DNA of 64,000 nt from Paraspadella gotoi (taxonomy: Eukaryota > Chaetognatha). Both the position numbers and the translations under genes were made by a program. Below the pieces are notes generated by a model, which saw nothing but the letters and a program-made list of their open reading frames with translations, was not told the origin of the DNA and searched no databases. Position 1 is the first letter of the stretch. Every line of letters starts with the position of its first letter. Shown here piece after piece: positions 34,834 through 46,259 of this stretch. The stretch is from positions 22,076,709 through 22,140,708 of the forward strand of contig CM119264.1 of NCBI GenBank assembly GCA_051294375.1, in the 5' to 3' direction.

Positions 34834-35040
34834 GACCCGGTGGCTCGTTGAGTAAAGCCATCACATCAGCTCATGACCACTTGGTACCGGTTCAATCCCA
34901 ACCCGGTACCTACCCTGTGGGAAGTTTGAGGACGGCCGTAAGCCGCCTTGGAGGCGTGGCAACCCCTCAAGCCTGGTTCCAAACCAAGGACCCGTTCCAT
35001 GGCTACTAAAGGGGGTTATAGAAGTTACGGATAGTCATCT
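34834..35040 (+). mobile_element. tRNA-derived SINE-like element
   Basis: The head resembles a tRNA gene: ACCCGGTGGCTCGTTGAG fits an RNA polymerase III A box, and GGTTCAATCCC at 34,889-34,899 fits a B box at tRNA spacing. The 5' and 3' ends (ACCCGGTGG and CCCGGTACC) are partly self-complementary, as in an acceptor stem. An unrelated body of moderate GC follows to about 35,040. SINEs are moved by LINE enzymes, none of which is encoded here. This is the only copy I see in the window, and its ends are approximate. Confidence 0.6.
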
Positions 35041-36461
35041 TCAGCCCACTTAGCGCCTTATCCACAAGTTCAACGTTTTGTTTCCGTATAAACTGAAGCC
35101 GTTACAACTACAAAATCCTCATTTTTGAGTCTCAGCATAATGAAAAACCTTTCTTATGAAAATTGAACACGACAGAATGACCTTATAAAAAGGTAAAAGG
35201 GGTTTCCATTTCGGGTCATCGCTTTTTCACAACCTCTTCACGTTACTTTGCAAATCCGATTCACTTTTTTCAATCGGTCGTTGCCCCCTTACCTTCAACG
35301 CCTCACCTCACCTCACCTCACCATCTTCGCTCTTTCGCTGATGTCCTTTCCCAATTTTTCACTAAGATTTTTTCCTTGACTTGAGTGGGCTTTCTCCGTT
35401 GGTCGACGTTGGCGTCATCTTTCGCCCATCGTCATCTCTTTATTGCCGTCATTGCGTCGCTTGCCGATTCTTGCAGATCACTAAGTGCCGTTTTATATTT
35501 TTATCTTTTTATCGTTTCAACTGTCAAATTGTTTCTTATATTTCAGAAACAAAAAAAAGTGTCGTTTGTGATGTGTTGCTGTCATCGGCTTCTCTCTACA
35601 CCTCTTTCTACGACAATGTTTGGTTGTTTTCCATATTACGTACTACAAAAAAAAAAAACTTTTATCATTTTTCCCCGATGTGATTAAGGGAAATTCGTAG
35701 TGAATAACAAAGCAGTTTCTGAAAGACGCCTCAATAAAAAGGTCCTCAGAATTCTTATTCCCACAAATATCAATACGACTGAAGGAATCAAGCTAGAAAT
35801 ACAGGCGAAAAAAAAAAGAAAAAAAAAAAGACTTAACCAGAAAAGCAAACAAAATGAAAACGCGCGGTGAACTGAATAAATAAACATCTGGTGAGAACCT
35901 CGAAAAACTCCGAAAGGCAATACATAATTTTTTCCCTCCGGTAGAGAAATTCGGGGCCAAAGGTTTTACGACAAAATGTTCCGATTCTGAGAGAGAATTT
36001 GTTCTTTTTTTTTGCGGAGTGAAATAAACAAAAGAAATAAGGATCTAGGTAAACTTGGGCGGTGTTTTTTTATTCGAGAATTGGCAGTGGTGACTTGGTA
36101 GGGATTTTTTGGTTTTCTTCTCATTTACTAATCTTAAAAAAGGCGTTAACTTGTTCAAAGAATGGTCGCTGTGGTAATAAGTGGTAATAAGTGGTACTAG
36201 TTGAAACATTGCTTTCTTTTTTACTGGCGGAATTCCGTCTTAAAAAACATCGAATCGAGGAAAATTCTCAGACATAAGTAAAACACAATCGGGTCCCTTT
36301 CAAATTGTTCAACTCACAAACAAACTTAAGCGTCACTGTGTTTTTTTCCGGCTCCAAACATATCTTAAGTTATCTCTAAAAACATTTAAAACAAATATAA
36401 ATCCAAGTTTGGTCTCGCAAATGTCTTTTCTTTCGGAAAATAAATCTGATGACGAGATCGT
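35041..36461. other. Non-coding stretch with no gene seen
   Basis: Holds a (CTCAC)n of about five units at 35,308-35,331. Otherwise AT-rich without recognisable frames. Confidence 0.5.
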
Positions 36462-36486
36462 NNNNNNNNNNNNNNNNNNNNNNNNN
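36462..36486. other. Assembly gap (25 N)
   Basis: Fixed-size gap. Confidence 1.
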
Positions 36487-36765
36487 GCCTCCGCGCCTCT
36501 GAGCCACTCCATTCCGCACTCTGCCCCCCCCCCTTTATCTCTCTCTTCCTTTCCCACGCGCGCACCGCGAATCCTGCACCCTATTGAATTCCCCTTCTTT
36601 CATTTTCTTTGAAATTCGATTAATGAAATTTCCTGTGAATTTGAACTTTCACAACGAATGTTGAATAATTTTAATGAAAATCGTGCATCAGGGATGAGGA
36701 ACAAGAACAAGAGAAAGAAATTAAAGGCGGAAAGTAAAAGATGAAAAGGGAGAATTGGGACAGGG

Positions 36766-37201
36766 GGGGGAATATTAAAAAAACATGAAAACGAAAATAA
36801 AGGAAGAAAATAACCAGAAGCAAAAAGTTTGAAGAAAAAAAAGGAAAGAAAGAAACAGAAAGATAAAGAAAAGAAAGAAAGAAAGAAAAAAAAAATAAAG
36901 AAAAGAAGAAAGAAAAAGAAAGAAAGAAAGAGAGAAAAGAAAGAAAGAAAATAAGAAAGAAAGAAAGACGGAAAGAAATTTGGTCATTCACATATTTAGC
37001 GTAGACAGATAAAGTTTAATAATTCGTAATTTTTTCATTCCCACTCACTTTCAGTTAAAAATACCCCTTTTATTGTGAACCGGATATTCTTTCTTCTTGA
37101 TTGTAATTTTTGCTTTTTGTCCGAGTTTTTAGTTTAAAATTCTTTCACCGGTGAAGTAGGGTTTTCCTCTTCTTCATCGCATTACTGAAGGTTTTTTCGT
37201 G
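36766..37201. repeat. Direct duplication, copy 1 (unit about 0.4 kb)
   Basis: Begins at GGGGGGAATAT and ends at TGAAGGTTTTTTCGT. The same sequence recurs at 37,217-37,601, including an AAAG array and AGCGTAGACAGATAA. The copies differ by one-base indels. Confidence 0.85.
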
Positions 37202-37216
37202 GAAAAGGGAAGGGAA

Positions 37217-37293
37217 AGGGGGGGAATATAAAAACATGAAACGAAATAAAAGGAAAGAAAATAAGTAAGAAAAAGGCTGGAAAGTAAAAAGGA

Positions 37294-37365
<72 letters not shown>

Positions 37366-37601
37366 AAATAAGAAAGAAAGAAAGACGGAAAGAAATTGTG
37401 GTCATTCACATATTAGCGTAGACAGATAAGTTTAAGTAATCGTATTTTTTCATTCACTCACTCTTCAGTAAAAAATACCCCGTTTATGTGACCGGATATT
37501 CTTGTCTTCTTGATTGTAATTTTTGCTTTTTGTCGAGTTTTAGTTAAAATTCTTCACGGTGAAGTAGGTTTTCCTCTCTTCATCGAATTACTGAAGGTTT
37601 T
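37217..37601. repeat. Direct duplication, copy 2
   Basis: Tandem partner of 36,766-37,201. Its AAAG array (37,291-37,382) is longer and purer. Confidence 0.85.
37291..37382. repeat. (AAAG)n microsatellite
   Basis: Over 20 AAAG units. Confidence 0.97.
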
Positions 37602-38258
37602 TTCGTTGTAGTTGTTGTTGTTGTTGTTGTCTATGTCGCTGGGCAAACAAGGCTTCTTTTTTTTTTTTAAATAACAACAACGACAAAAAACAACAACGAC
37701 AACGAATCCCTCGCGACGCATTTCGTTTTCGCGAAGAAAAAAAAACCCGAAGGATGAATTCGAGCTCGACTTCCTTTCTTCTTTTTCTTCTTTTTCTTCT
37801 TTTTCTTCGTCTTCGTCGTTGTCGTAGACGTCATCGTCAGCGTGGACGTCATCGTCATCGTCGTCGTCGTTATCGTCTTCCTCGTCGACTTCGCGGTCTT
37901 CATCTTCCTTCGCCGTGGAATCGATCCGCCTCGAACCCACGCTCTCCCTTCGAGCTCCCACGCATTCGCCTTCTGGTCGGACGATCGATACCAACAATCG
38001 TCAAAACCACCACCCACCACCACCCACCACCACCAACCACCACCACCACACCACCAACCAACGCACGACGACGGCCCCGTGGGAATTTGTATTTCACTTT
38101 TCCCCGTTATATGACGCGTCGGCAGATAAGGGTGTTTGTCTTGCGTCGAAGTCTCACCTCGAATCCATTTTCCCGCGCGAAGGTTTATCATTATTCATTA
38201 CAATTCTCGCCGCCAGAGGGACGCTCGGCCCGGGGTTTTGATTTGGGAGAGGGGGGGG
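37602..38258. other. Triplet-rich non-coding stretch
   Basis: Contains (TTG)n at 37,612-37,632, TTC/GTC-rich sequence at 37,785-37,890 and a CCACCA array at 38,008-38,068. Frames are open on both strands because of the triplets; no gene is called. Confidence 0.5.
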
Positions 38259-38334
38259 ATGGAGGGAAGGGAAAAGGTGAGGATTTTCGTCATTATATCG
38301 ATTGTAGCTTTGCATCGAAAACGAAAAAGTTTTT

Positions 38335-38548
38335 GATACCGTTACTGATACCGTTCCAGTCTTTTTAAGCTATAATGATACCGTTACTGATACCATTCCA
38401 GTCTTTTTACGCTGTTAATGATACCGTTCCAGTCTTTTTACGCTGTTAATGATACCATTACTGATACCATTCCNNNNNNNNNNACGCTGTTAATGATACT
38501 GTTACTGATACCGTTCTAGTCTTTTTACGCTGTTAATGATACCGTTGC
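38335..38548. repeat. Minisatellite, unit about 43-47 bp
   Basis: GATACCGTTACTGATACC-type units with CCAGTCTTTTTACGCTGTTA repeat about five times, interrupted by a 10-N gap (38,475-38,484). Copy C (49,743-49,835) holds fewer units. Confidence 0.88.
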
Positions 38549-38836
38549 TGTTTTTGTATTCAATTATGTTAATATTGTTTTTGTTATTAATTTAAAAAAA
38601 CGTTTTTGTTATTAATAGAAAAAGAAGCATATTTTCTTCACACTATCATGTTGTCTGGCACAATCTTTTGAAACATTTTTTGAATGAATTATTATTAAAT
38701 TTAGAAAATAGCATTTATTAAAAAAAATCGAGAAAATTAAATTAAAAGAAATAAAGTCGCGATCGTCGTTAGAAGCGCACACCGTGATTCATGTGACGCG
38801 AGTGATCCGGTGAGGCCAAGCGTATTCGATTTTCTT

Positions 38837-38839
<3 letters not shown>

Positions 38840-38876
<37 letters not shown>
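38840..38876. repeat. (GA)n microsatellite
   Basis: Pure GA in copy A. The copy C counterpart (50,122-50,215) is longer and interrupted. Confidence 0.95.
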
Positions 38877-38878
<2 letters not shown>

Positions 38879-40068
38879 ATTGCATCTCTAAACTACGACG
38901 CAAAGCCTCGCCTCTCTCAATCACTTAGAAAGCTCTATCTCTCATTCCGACTTTACCCGACTCAGACTCTCCCTCAGCCACTTTCGCTCCTCTCCCTCAT
39001 CCAACCCTCTTAACCCTGGCCACAATCTTAACTTCCATCCCTTAATTTTATGCCCAATCGCTGGTTTTCTACATTTCTCTTTCACTCACTCCGCTCTCAG
39101 AACTGCAGGACAAAAATCCGAGTCTCAGCCAAAACCACCCTTGCCCAGTGCCCACCCATCCCTCAACCCCAGCCCGACATTCCTCAACCAAATCCCCATT
39201 AACCAAATCCCTAAACCGCAGCCTAACCGTCCTCAACCCAATCCCCACCAATACCTTAACTCCATCCCCATCTCCATCTCAACCCCATCCCGACCCCACC
39301 CCTCAACACCGTCCTCACCAATCCCCCATCCCCACCCTCTCAAAAATAATCGCGCTCTTACGCTCACTCGTCTTTCCCTAATTCCCGCCCACCAGACAAT
39401 TTCTTCTTGTGTTATGAAAACGATTAATCTCAAAAAAGAAGGAGAAACCAAATTGTTTTCCATTCGTAAAAACCGACGGCGGGAAAAGCTTAATCTTTCT
39501 CTTTTTTTTTTCTTTTTCTTCCCTTTTTTCTTCTTTTTTCTCCCAAATTATTTCTTCCTTTGTTTTTTCCGCTTATTTTCCTCTTTCGCGCCTCTTTAAC
39601 GGTTCGCCCGAGAAATTCGTCGTCTCCTTGCATAAATCATGGGTCCCTCGTAACGCCAACGTGTCCCGTGCATTATTGAAGCGCGGGTTTCACTCTGGCG
39701 CTCACGATCTCTCGCCCGGTGGCGCCTTTCCTTTCCCTCGCTCCTCATCTTTTTGCATCCTTTCCCTCTCTGTCTCGCACCTTAATTCCCCTTTATGCTT
39801 CTCTTTCCATTCACATTCGCTGTCATTTGTAAAACTATTTTATTTTCGCGGCATTCTCGTTTTAAAATCCCCGCATCTCCCGACAATTTCGATCTTACTC
39901 TGAGTACTAGCCTAAGGTGCCTACTTCCTTCTGCTTAAACGAATTTTTTATCCATATTTCTTTCTTTTTGTTCTCCCATCTTCCCCAACCCTTTTTTTTC
40001 TTTTATCCTTATTCTGTATTGTCTACCCGTCCTTTCACACTCTCATACTTCTCATCCTTTTTCTTAAC

Positions 40069-40093
40069 NNNNNNNNNNNNNNNNNNNNNNNNN
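40069..40093. other. Assembly gap (25 N)
   Basis: Both sides carry the same TCTTAAC, and copies B and C read straight through, so no sequence is probably missing. Confidence 1.
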
Positions 40094-40471
40094 TCTTAAC
40101 ATCCTCTTATCTTCTTATCCCTTGTCCCCTTCCCTTCTCCCGTCCTCCTTGTTCTTTTGTCCCTGTACTCCACTTTGATCCGCCCAGGACGTCGAGCTCG
40201 AAAACGTACAGAGCCGCTAATCGTGACTTCTGCAAAGAAAATACGATGACAGAAGACGAAAAAAAAATAATTTGACGAGGATGAGAGAGAGAGAAAAAAG
40301 GAGGAAAGGAGATTTCAGGTGAAAAGGAAATGAAGGCGTAAAAAGGAAAGAAATGAGATTCGATGGAGGAAATGAAGTAATTGATTCCTCGCTCTTTCCT
40401 TTTTTTTTTCCGCGATTTCTTTGAGACGAAATTCCCTCCTTTCCGGCACCGGGCGGGTTTTTTCCCGACAG

Positions 40472-40681
40472 TCGCCGCCCAGCCGCCGACGCGCCGCCGC
40501 CCCGCCCGCCCGGCCGCCCCGCCGACCCCGCCGCCTCCGCCACGACGGCCCTGAGCTACCCAGTGCGATTGTTCCCCGCCGCACCCTGCAGGCTTCTATC
40601 GCGCACTTGCCGCCCCTGCCGCTCCAGGCCCGCAGCGCCCTCCCCACAATCGCCGCCTTTTGCGTGGCTCGCGGAATCTAG
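40472..40681 (+). other. GC-rich exon-like segment, copy A
   Basis: TTTTTTCCCGACAG gives a good acceptor. The following 210 bp are CpG- and CCG-rich and end at TAG. All three copies (47,416-47,623 in B; 51,822-52,029 in C) keep the segment, but indels shift the frame between them. Across the copies one frame would give cysteine-rich text (QCDC, then CRPC, then FC near the end). Each copy is broken somewhere, so coding status is unresolved. A CpG-rich regulatory segment is an alternative. Confidence 0.28.
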
Positions 40682-41678
40682 GGGATTTTGATTAAAAAAA
40701 GTGGAAAAGCGAATGGAAAATGAAGATAATGGGTTTAGAGGAAACAACACTGTTCTCATACGGAATCGGGATTGCAGCGCTTAAGAAGATTATTATAAGA
40801 AATTGCAGTTTTAAGTCGATTTACAGGTTTTAATTTAGCGCGAATAAGATTTAAAACAATTAGTATGCTAGAAAATTATGTGTTCATTATAGACGTTTAT
40901 TGCGCTGAAATTAAAGAAAGTTTAAAAAAATAAAACCATGAATATCTATAATTCATTTAAAAGAGTAAAGAATTGTAAAAAATAAATATTCAAAAAACCT
41001 AAAAAAAATGTTCAACTCGTGAACTTGAAATTTTTCACGGTAAAATCACGACATATTTGGAAACCTTTTTTTTGAACTACGTCGATGACGTGGAAAGGAT
41101 TCACCTCATTTCACCCGACTTCTCACCCCGCCCACCTTTTCACCTCCCCATCCTTACCCATTCACGACGCGACCACCGTCCGGTTTACGGTTAATGCCTC
41201 CCCATTTACTGGACTCCACAGGGCCCGAGCCGCTGCCCAGAAAAGAGGGGTGGAGGGAAGAAGGGAGAGGGGGAAATGAGATTGGAGAGGAATGAAGTGA
41301 GGACGAAGTTAGACTTAAGCTTTAAGGAGGGAGGAAGTTGGAAAAATTGAGATGAGAGGAATGAAGTTAGAACCGAGTGACTTAACCCTTAAGGCAGGGA
41401 GGAAGGGAAATATTGAGATGATAGGAATGAAGCTTAGAACGGAGTGACCTACGCTTAAAGGAGGAGGAAAGGGGAAATGAGACTGAGAGGAATGAAGTAG
41501 AACGAGCTAGGACTTAACGCTTTAGGGTCGTTGGAGTGAAGAAGAGTGGGTAATGTAGGACGAATTTGGAGGAAGGGGAAAAATGGAGAGAAATGCAGGG
41601 ACAGGAGACTAGCCATAGGATTTTAGAGCGAGAGATGAGAATGGACTGAGGCGCCCATTTGGAAAACTTTAAAATGCA

Positions 41679-41852
41679 TTATGAAGCGTGGGAGGGAGGG
41701 AAATCGCGAAAGTGCGCGAAATTGGACGGCGCGGGAGTGACGGGGGGCGGGAGCAGAGGGGGGCCGGAAGAGGAGGCGCTTCGGGTCAAGTTTCCCTGCG
41801 GAGATTCCCCGATGTCGACGCTGAGGGTTTTCTTCGTGTTAACCGTGTCGTC
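41679..41852 (-). CDS. Candidate terminal exon, Ser/Pro-rich tail, copy A
   Basis: On the minus strand a pyrimidine-rich stretch (the complement of a GA tract) ends in TCTCTGCTGCAG. Phase 0 is then open for 57 codons to TAA; the other two frames stop early. The text begins DDTVNTKKTLSVDIGE, passes through a Ser-rich part and becomes Pro-rich. No consensus donor lies inside, which fits a last exon. No AATAAA is seen just downstream and no family is recognised. An identical copy lies at 53,030-53,203; copy B has a gap here. Confidence 0.35.
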   Translation of the reverse strand, partial: DDTVNTKKTLSVDIGESPQGNLTRSASSSGPPLLPPPVTPAPSNFAHFRDFPPSHAS

Positions 41853-41859
41853 CTGCAGC

Positions 41860-41938
41860 AGAGAGAGAAGCAGAGTGAGAGAGAATGAGGAGACGAGAGG
41901 AGATGAGCAGAAGAGAGAGAGAGAGAGAGAGAGAAGAG
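41860..41938. repeat. (GA)n tract
   Basis: GA repeat whose complement forms the pyrimidine tract of the minus-strand acceptor at 41,853. Confidence 0.93.
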
Positions 41939-42814
41939 GCTGCAAAATAGCCAGACATTATTTCAGCTAATAAAATTTGTATAACGGTGATCGTTTTTAC
42001 AAATACAACATCTCGTCAAAATTAAAATGTGAAATGGACACAGGACGTTGAAAAATTATTTGACCTTATCAATTACGATGACGACGACTACGACATAAAA
42101 AAGATAACAACAACCAAGAAGGCATCCACGCCCTACTTCATTACCTTCGAATAATCGTTTTCGCTCGATAAAATGAAATGAACGTAAAATGAGCGAGCTT
42201 CTTTTGTTTATTATTTCCAGCTCGATGGGAAAAAGAAAAGATAAAAAGTGGAGGAGGGAACGAAAGTAAATAATAAAAGAAATAAAAAAGAAAGAAGAAA
42301 GAAAGAATAAGATGGACCAAGAACGTCGTTCGATATGGTGGCGGCGGGGAGACGACTGGGAAAGGAGCGTGGCATGGCATGCATGGGTGGTTGCGGCGAA
42401 TTGCTTGGATTGCTTCTGTCGCCACCGTCTGGAAATTACATAACCGATATTTCAATACTTTGAATAACATATTTATTACTTGTTATAAATCCCAATTAGA
42501 TCTAAATTTTCTTAATTTTGTTAAATAATTAAAAAAATGTAGAAAGCGGATGCCTTTGGCCTTCGCATTGCATCTCAATGCGATTTTAAAACTATTTGCA
42601 TCCTTAAGAACGTTAGAAGGAGCTATTCCATCCTTATTCCTGGGTCAGAACAAATTTTAATGTTCTCCTCGCTGAGGAATAGTGAAGTTAGGGATTTTGA
42701 GGGTATTTGTGTCCCCGGCCGCAGGCGTAGCCTGTTTCGTTTAATCGGTCCCCCTCGTCCACATCCGCCAATTTTACGATCCGCCTCGTCGTTTCGCGGT
42801 TTTACGCCGAAAGG

Positions 42815-42874
42815 AGAGAGAGAGAGAGAGAGAGACAGAGATGCAGGAGATGAGAGGAGAGAGAGAGAGAGAGT
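42815..42874. repeat. (GA)n tract
   Basis: Short interrupted GA repeat; identical in copy C. Confidence 0.93.
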
Positions 42875-45170
42875 TGTGTTTTGTTCTTGTCTGATGTTTC
42901 GCATTACGATTGTTATGTTGTCGTGGTGACCGTTTAAGGCGGGGAGTCTGTTTCAAGTAGATTTGGTCAAATTATTCACTCTCTACGTTACGACAACAAG
43001 TTCTAGCAATGACCCTTGCTAATGAAAAATTATTGGATTGACCCAAATTAAATATATAACTTTACTCAATACACGCCAAAATTTACGCAAAATTTACTGT
43101 TCAAAATATTGAAACTTTCGACGTACTTCGGAACATTCTAAATTTATATTACTAATAAACCTATTCCAAAATTTTTTATTATGTATTATTTTCGACGATT
43201 TATTGTGAATCTTCCCACTACCCCCAAATGTGTATAGCAAGACCCTCACTAATTGCTCAAAAGTTATAACAATAAACTTAGTGTATCTACTTCACTGGAA
43301 TAAATAATGCATTTTTTTTCCAAAAATACCGACCCAAACTTTCAAATTGAAACCTAACCCGACGGACCTCGCGAACACTAGTATGTTAGTATAGTTACAT
43401 ACGCAGCATTCACTTTGAACCGCCCCCTTCTTCTCCGAACGTCCCACCCCGCGCGAGGTTAATTGCTGGTATCCAATTAAGTTCGCGCATTCGCCGTTCG
43501 TCGACTTTCGTCGCTCGTCGTTCATCATCGACGCCATCGTCGTCGTCCTGCGTCTTCTGGTTGCCGAGAGTTGGGAGGCGGGAGACGCGAAATGCGGCGT
43601 CGTAGAAACGCGATTTATCGACGACCGCCGCTGGGGGGCGGAGAGGGGCGGGAGTACACGGGGATGAGGTTTAGTTAGGGATGGTGGAGTGGGCACGAGG
43701 TTAATGGAGGATTGACAAAAAGTGGGTCAAAGCAGTTTCAAATGTTTTTGTCGTGGACGTAGTCGTCTATATTTTAGATTTTTTTTTTTATCCTGATATT
43801 GGCCCCTTTTCATACTCGGCTAAGAAACGACAGACTTGACCAACCTTCCATTAGTACGATGCTTAAAATTACGACGTTTTAAAAAACGAAATAAATAAAA
43901 AAATAATAAAATTAAAGACGCGGTCTGAATTTAAGCTTTTCGCGGTAAGACAATAAGATGTACCGGACCTCACTCAGTAATACAATGGCAGGGATCTTTT
44001 TTGTGTCACTCGTTATGAGTCACTGGGGGAGAGATTGATAAAAAAAAAAGGAAAGAGAGGAGAGTTGCGAAAGAAAGTAGAAAAAAAGAAAATTAGAAAA
44101 AAGAAAGAAACAAAAAAAAAAGAAAAGAGAAAAAATTAAAATGGGAAACCTTGAAAAAAAAAATGTCAGTCTATGGACACGCCCAAAATGGTTCTCAATG
44201 AAGAGCCGGCGCCCGTCGAGGAGAAAGGGTTGGAAGCGATGGAGTCAGAATAGAATGGTGAGTTGAGGGTGAATGAAGTTGAGTTCACTGTGAGAAGTAT
44301 TGAGTTTGAGGGAGAACCATGCTTGTGATAGAGCATTGTGAATAGGCGAACATAAAATGGGAGAGGAATGAGAAAGAGTTCAAATGATTGAAGGCGTTGT
44401 TGGTTTTTCTAACGGTTATTAGAGATTTAGAGTAGGCATTAGATTGCTGCATCAAAAAAGGATAAAATGGACCGGGGACATAGGGTATCAATTGCATAAA
44501 ATAATCTCAAGATTAACATATTATATATATTAAGTATTAATATTGAAAGATTCAAAAAAGCCTAAGAGTGAATACTGAATATATGTTTAACCAAAAGTCG
44601 AGAAGGGCGAAAGAGAGCAGAAGACGGTGGGGTAAGAAAAAGGATCAATATTAAAAGAGTCGCAACTCAAACCCCGAATGAGGGGTGTCTTATAGAGTCA
44701 ACGGCGAACGGAAAGATAAAATCACGAGTGGACGACCGAGGCGGAATTCCGAACCTCCATTCTGGCTGCCAAACTTTTTTATGCGACTCGCCATTATTTT
44801 AAATTTATTATTATTATTTTCGGGTTTCATCTTTTTCTTTCCCTTTTTTTTCGTCTTTTCCCGGAAGTTTCTTTTTCAGTTCGTGTGATTTTTCTATTGT
44901 GGTGGTGACGAATTATGTACCCTAAACGACATATGTTAACTGTCTTATCTTCCATCGTCGGAAGCGACAAAAAAAAAAACACAACTTTAAAACGAAAAAG
45001 AATCGGGTGATTTCGTTATTTTTCTGTCGCTTTAATTTTATTCATATTTTTTTTTTCCTCTTCTGATGCCCCCTTCTCTCACTCTTATTTCAACCTCTCT
45101 CTACTCTCTAAATCTCTCTCTTCATCTCTCTCTCTCTCTCTCTCTCACTCTCTCTCTCTCTCACCCGCAG

Positions 45171-45262
45171 AACAAATATTCCGCAGCTAATCTGTTGTGT
45201 CATCTCTGTTCTATATTTTCGGCGTTTTGTCTTTTTTTCCTTCGTCAGCGAAATCTTGATTT
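45171..45262 (+). other. Copy A counterpart of the candidate exon at 56,447
   Basis: Follows CTCTCTCTCTCACCCGCAG. Differs from copy C by small indels, so the frames disagree. Confidence 0.22.
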
Positions 45263-45449
45263 CTTTCTTCTTTTTCTAAATCAAACAAACTAAGTTTTTA
45301 TCGGAGTTATTTTTTTCGATCAATTCAACATTTGAAATAGTGAAATTATTTAATTAAATAGTTGAGTAATAATAAATTAACATTTAAAAAAAGTATTTAC
45401 GTATTCTATAACATTTAATGCGATCCTTTTTTTTTGTTTTTCATTCCAG

Positions 45450-45515
45450 ACGGAGGAAAGGATTCGGTTTGGCATCCATTTACCGGCCCTTCCACCCCCC
45501 CACCTGGCAAACGAG
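45450..45515 (+). pseudogene. Copy A counterpart of the exon at 56,719, frame and donor altered
   Basis: Same acceptor (TTTTTCATTCCAG) and near-identical sequence to 56,719-56,783, but with an extra C in the poly-C run. The donor reads GAGTGAAGTG instead of GAGGTGAGTG. Both changes look like sequencing indels. Confidence 0.4.
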
Positions 45516-45986
45516 TGAAGTGCGAGAGAGAGAGAGAGAGCCTGTTGAGAGATGAGAGTACGAGAGAGGAGGAGAGAGAGAGAGAGAGAGAGAGACTGAA
45601 ATTGCACCGCGAAGGACAACCAAAGAGACAAGCGAAAGAAGGAAAAAATTGTGTCGGTCTCTTGACGTGGAACGTCATCAATGAAACAAGATAAAAAAAA
45701 TTATTGCATTTGTTGGAGCAAAAGAAATCAAAAGAAGCATCGATGAAGAGACAGTAACGAGAGTAAAATACTATAATTTCAAATTTCACTCAAAAATGCG
45801 AATGATTACAGTTTCTCACAAAAAGCTTTAACATACATTCACGATCTTCATGGTGTTTTTAAAGGCCAACATCATCACTTCAAACGCTTTCCTCCCACAC
45901 TAGGCTTCATCCACCTCCAGGTCTTAAACTTGAGCAATGCCTGCAACAGCGTCCGCCATTCCGCCATTCTCGCCATTCCGTTCCCG

Positions 45987-46259
45987 TTACCGGACGCCAC
46001 CGCACATGACCGCCAAGCGACGAAATACCGAATTGCCGGACGCCGACCGTACCCGGCGCCGGTTTTGAGCTCCGGCGTTGCACGATCCTTGGGCGCTAGT
46101 AGCACACGAAAGAGCTCCTTTTCCGCCCACGTGGAATGGTCCGCATGAGCCGCTGAACTTCCTTGCTCCGGGGCGACGCAGCCAACGGGGCGAATGATGC
46201 TCCCCGTCCGCGCGTGGATTCGTATTGGCATAGATCCTGGCGAGGATGGGGCACGTGTC
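45987..46259 (-). pseudogene. Broken copy of the Ly6-like terminal exon (copy A)
   Basis: Homologous to 57,254-57,517 but with several one-base insertions. An in-frame TAG follows the CY of the conserved CYC motif and the frame shifts several times. The acceptor and stop positions are recognisable. The lesions resemble the indel noise that separates the two copies everywhere, so this is probably an unpolished duplicate and not an evolved pseudogene. Confidence 0.7.

Larger units (their letters stand above)
41498..42757. repeat. Exact-identity patch, copy A (1,260 bp)
   Basis: I find no difference from 52,849-54,108 in the rows compared, at a constant offset of 11,351. Divergence by indels begins abruptly on both sides. 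Confidence 0.85.
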
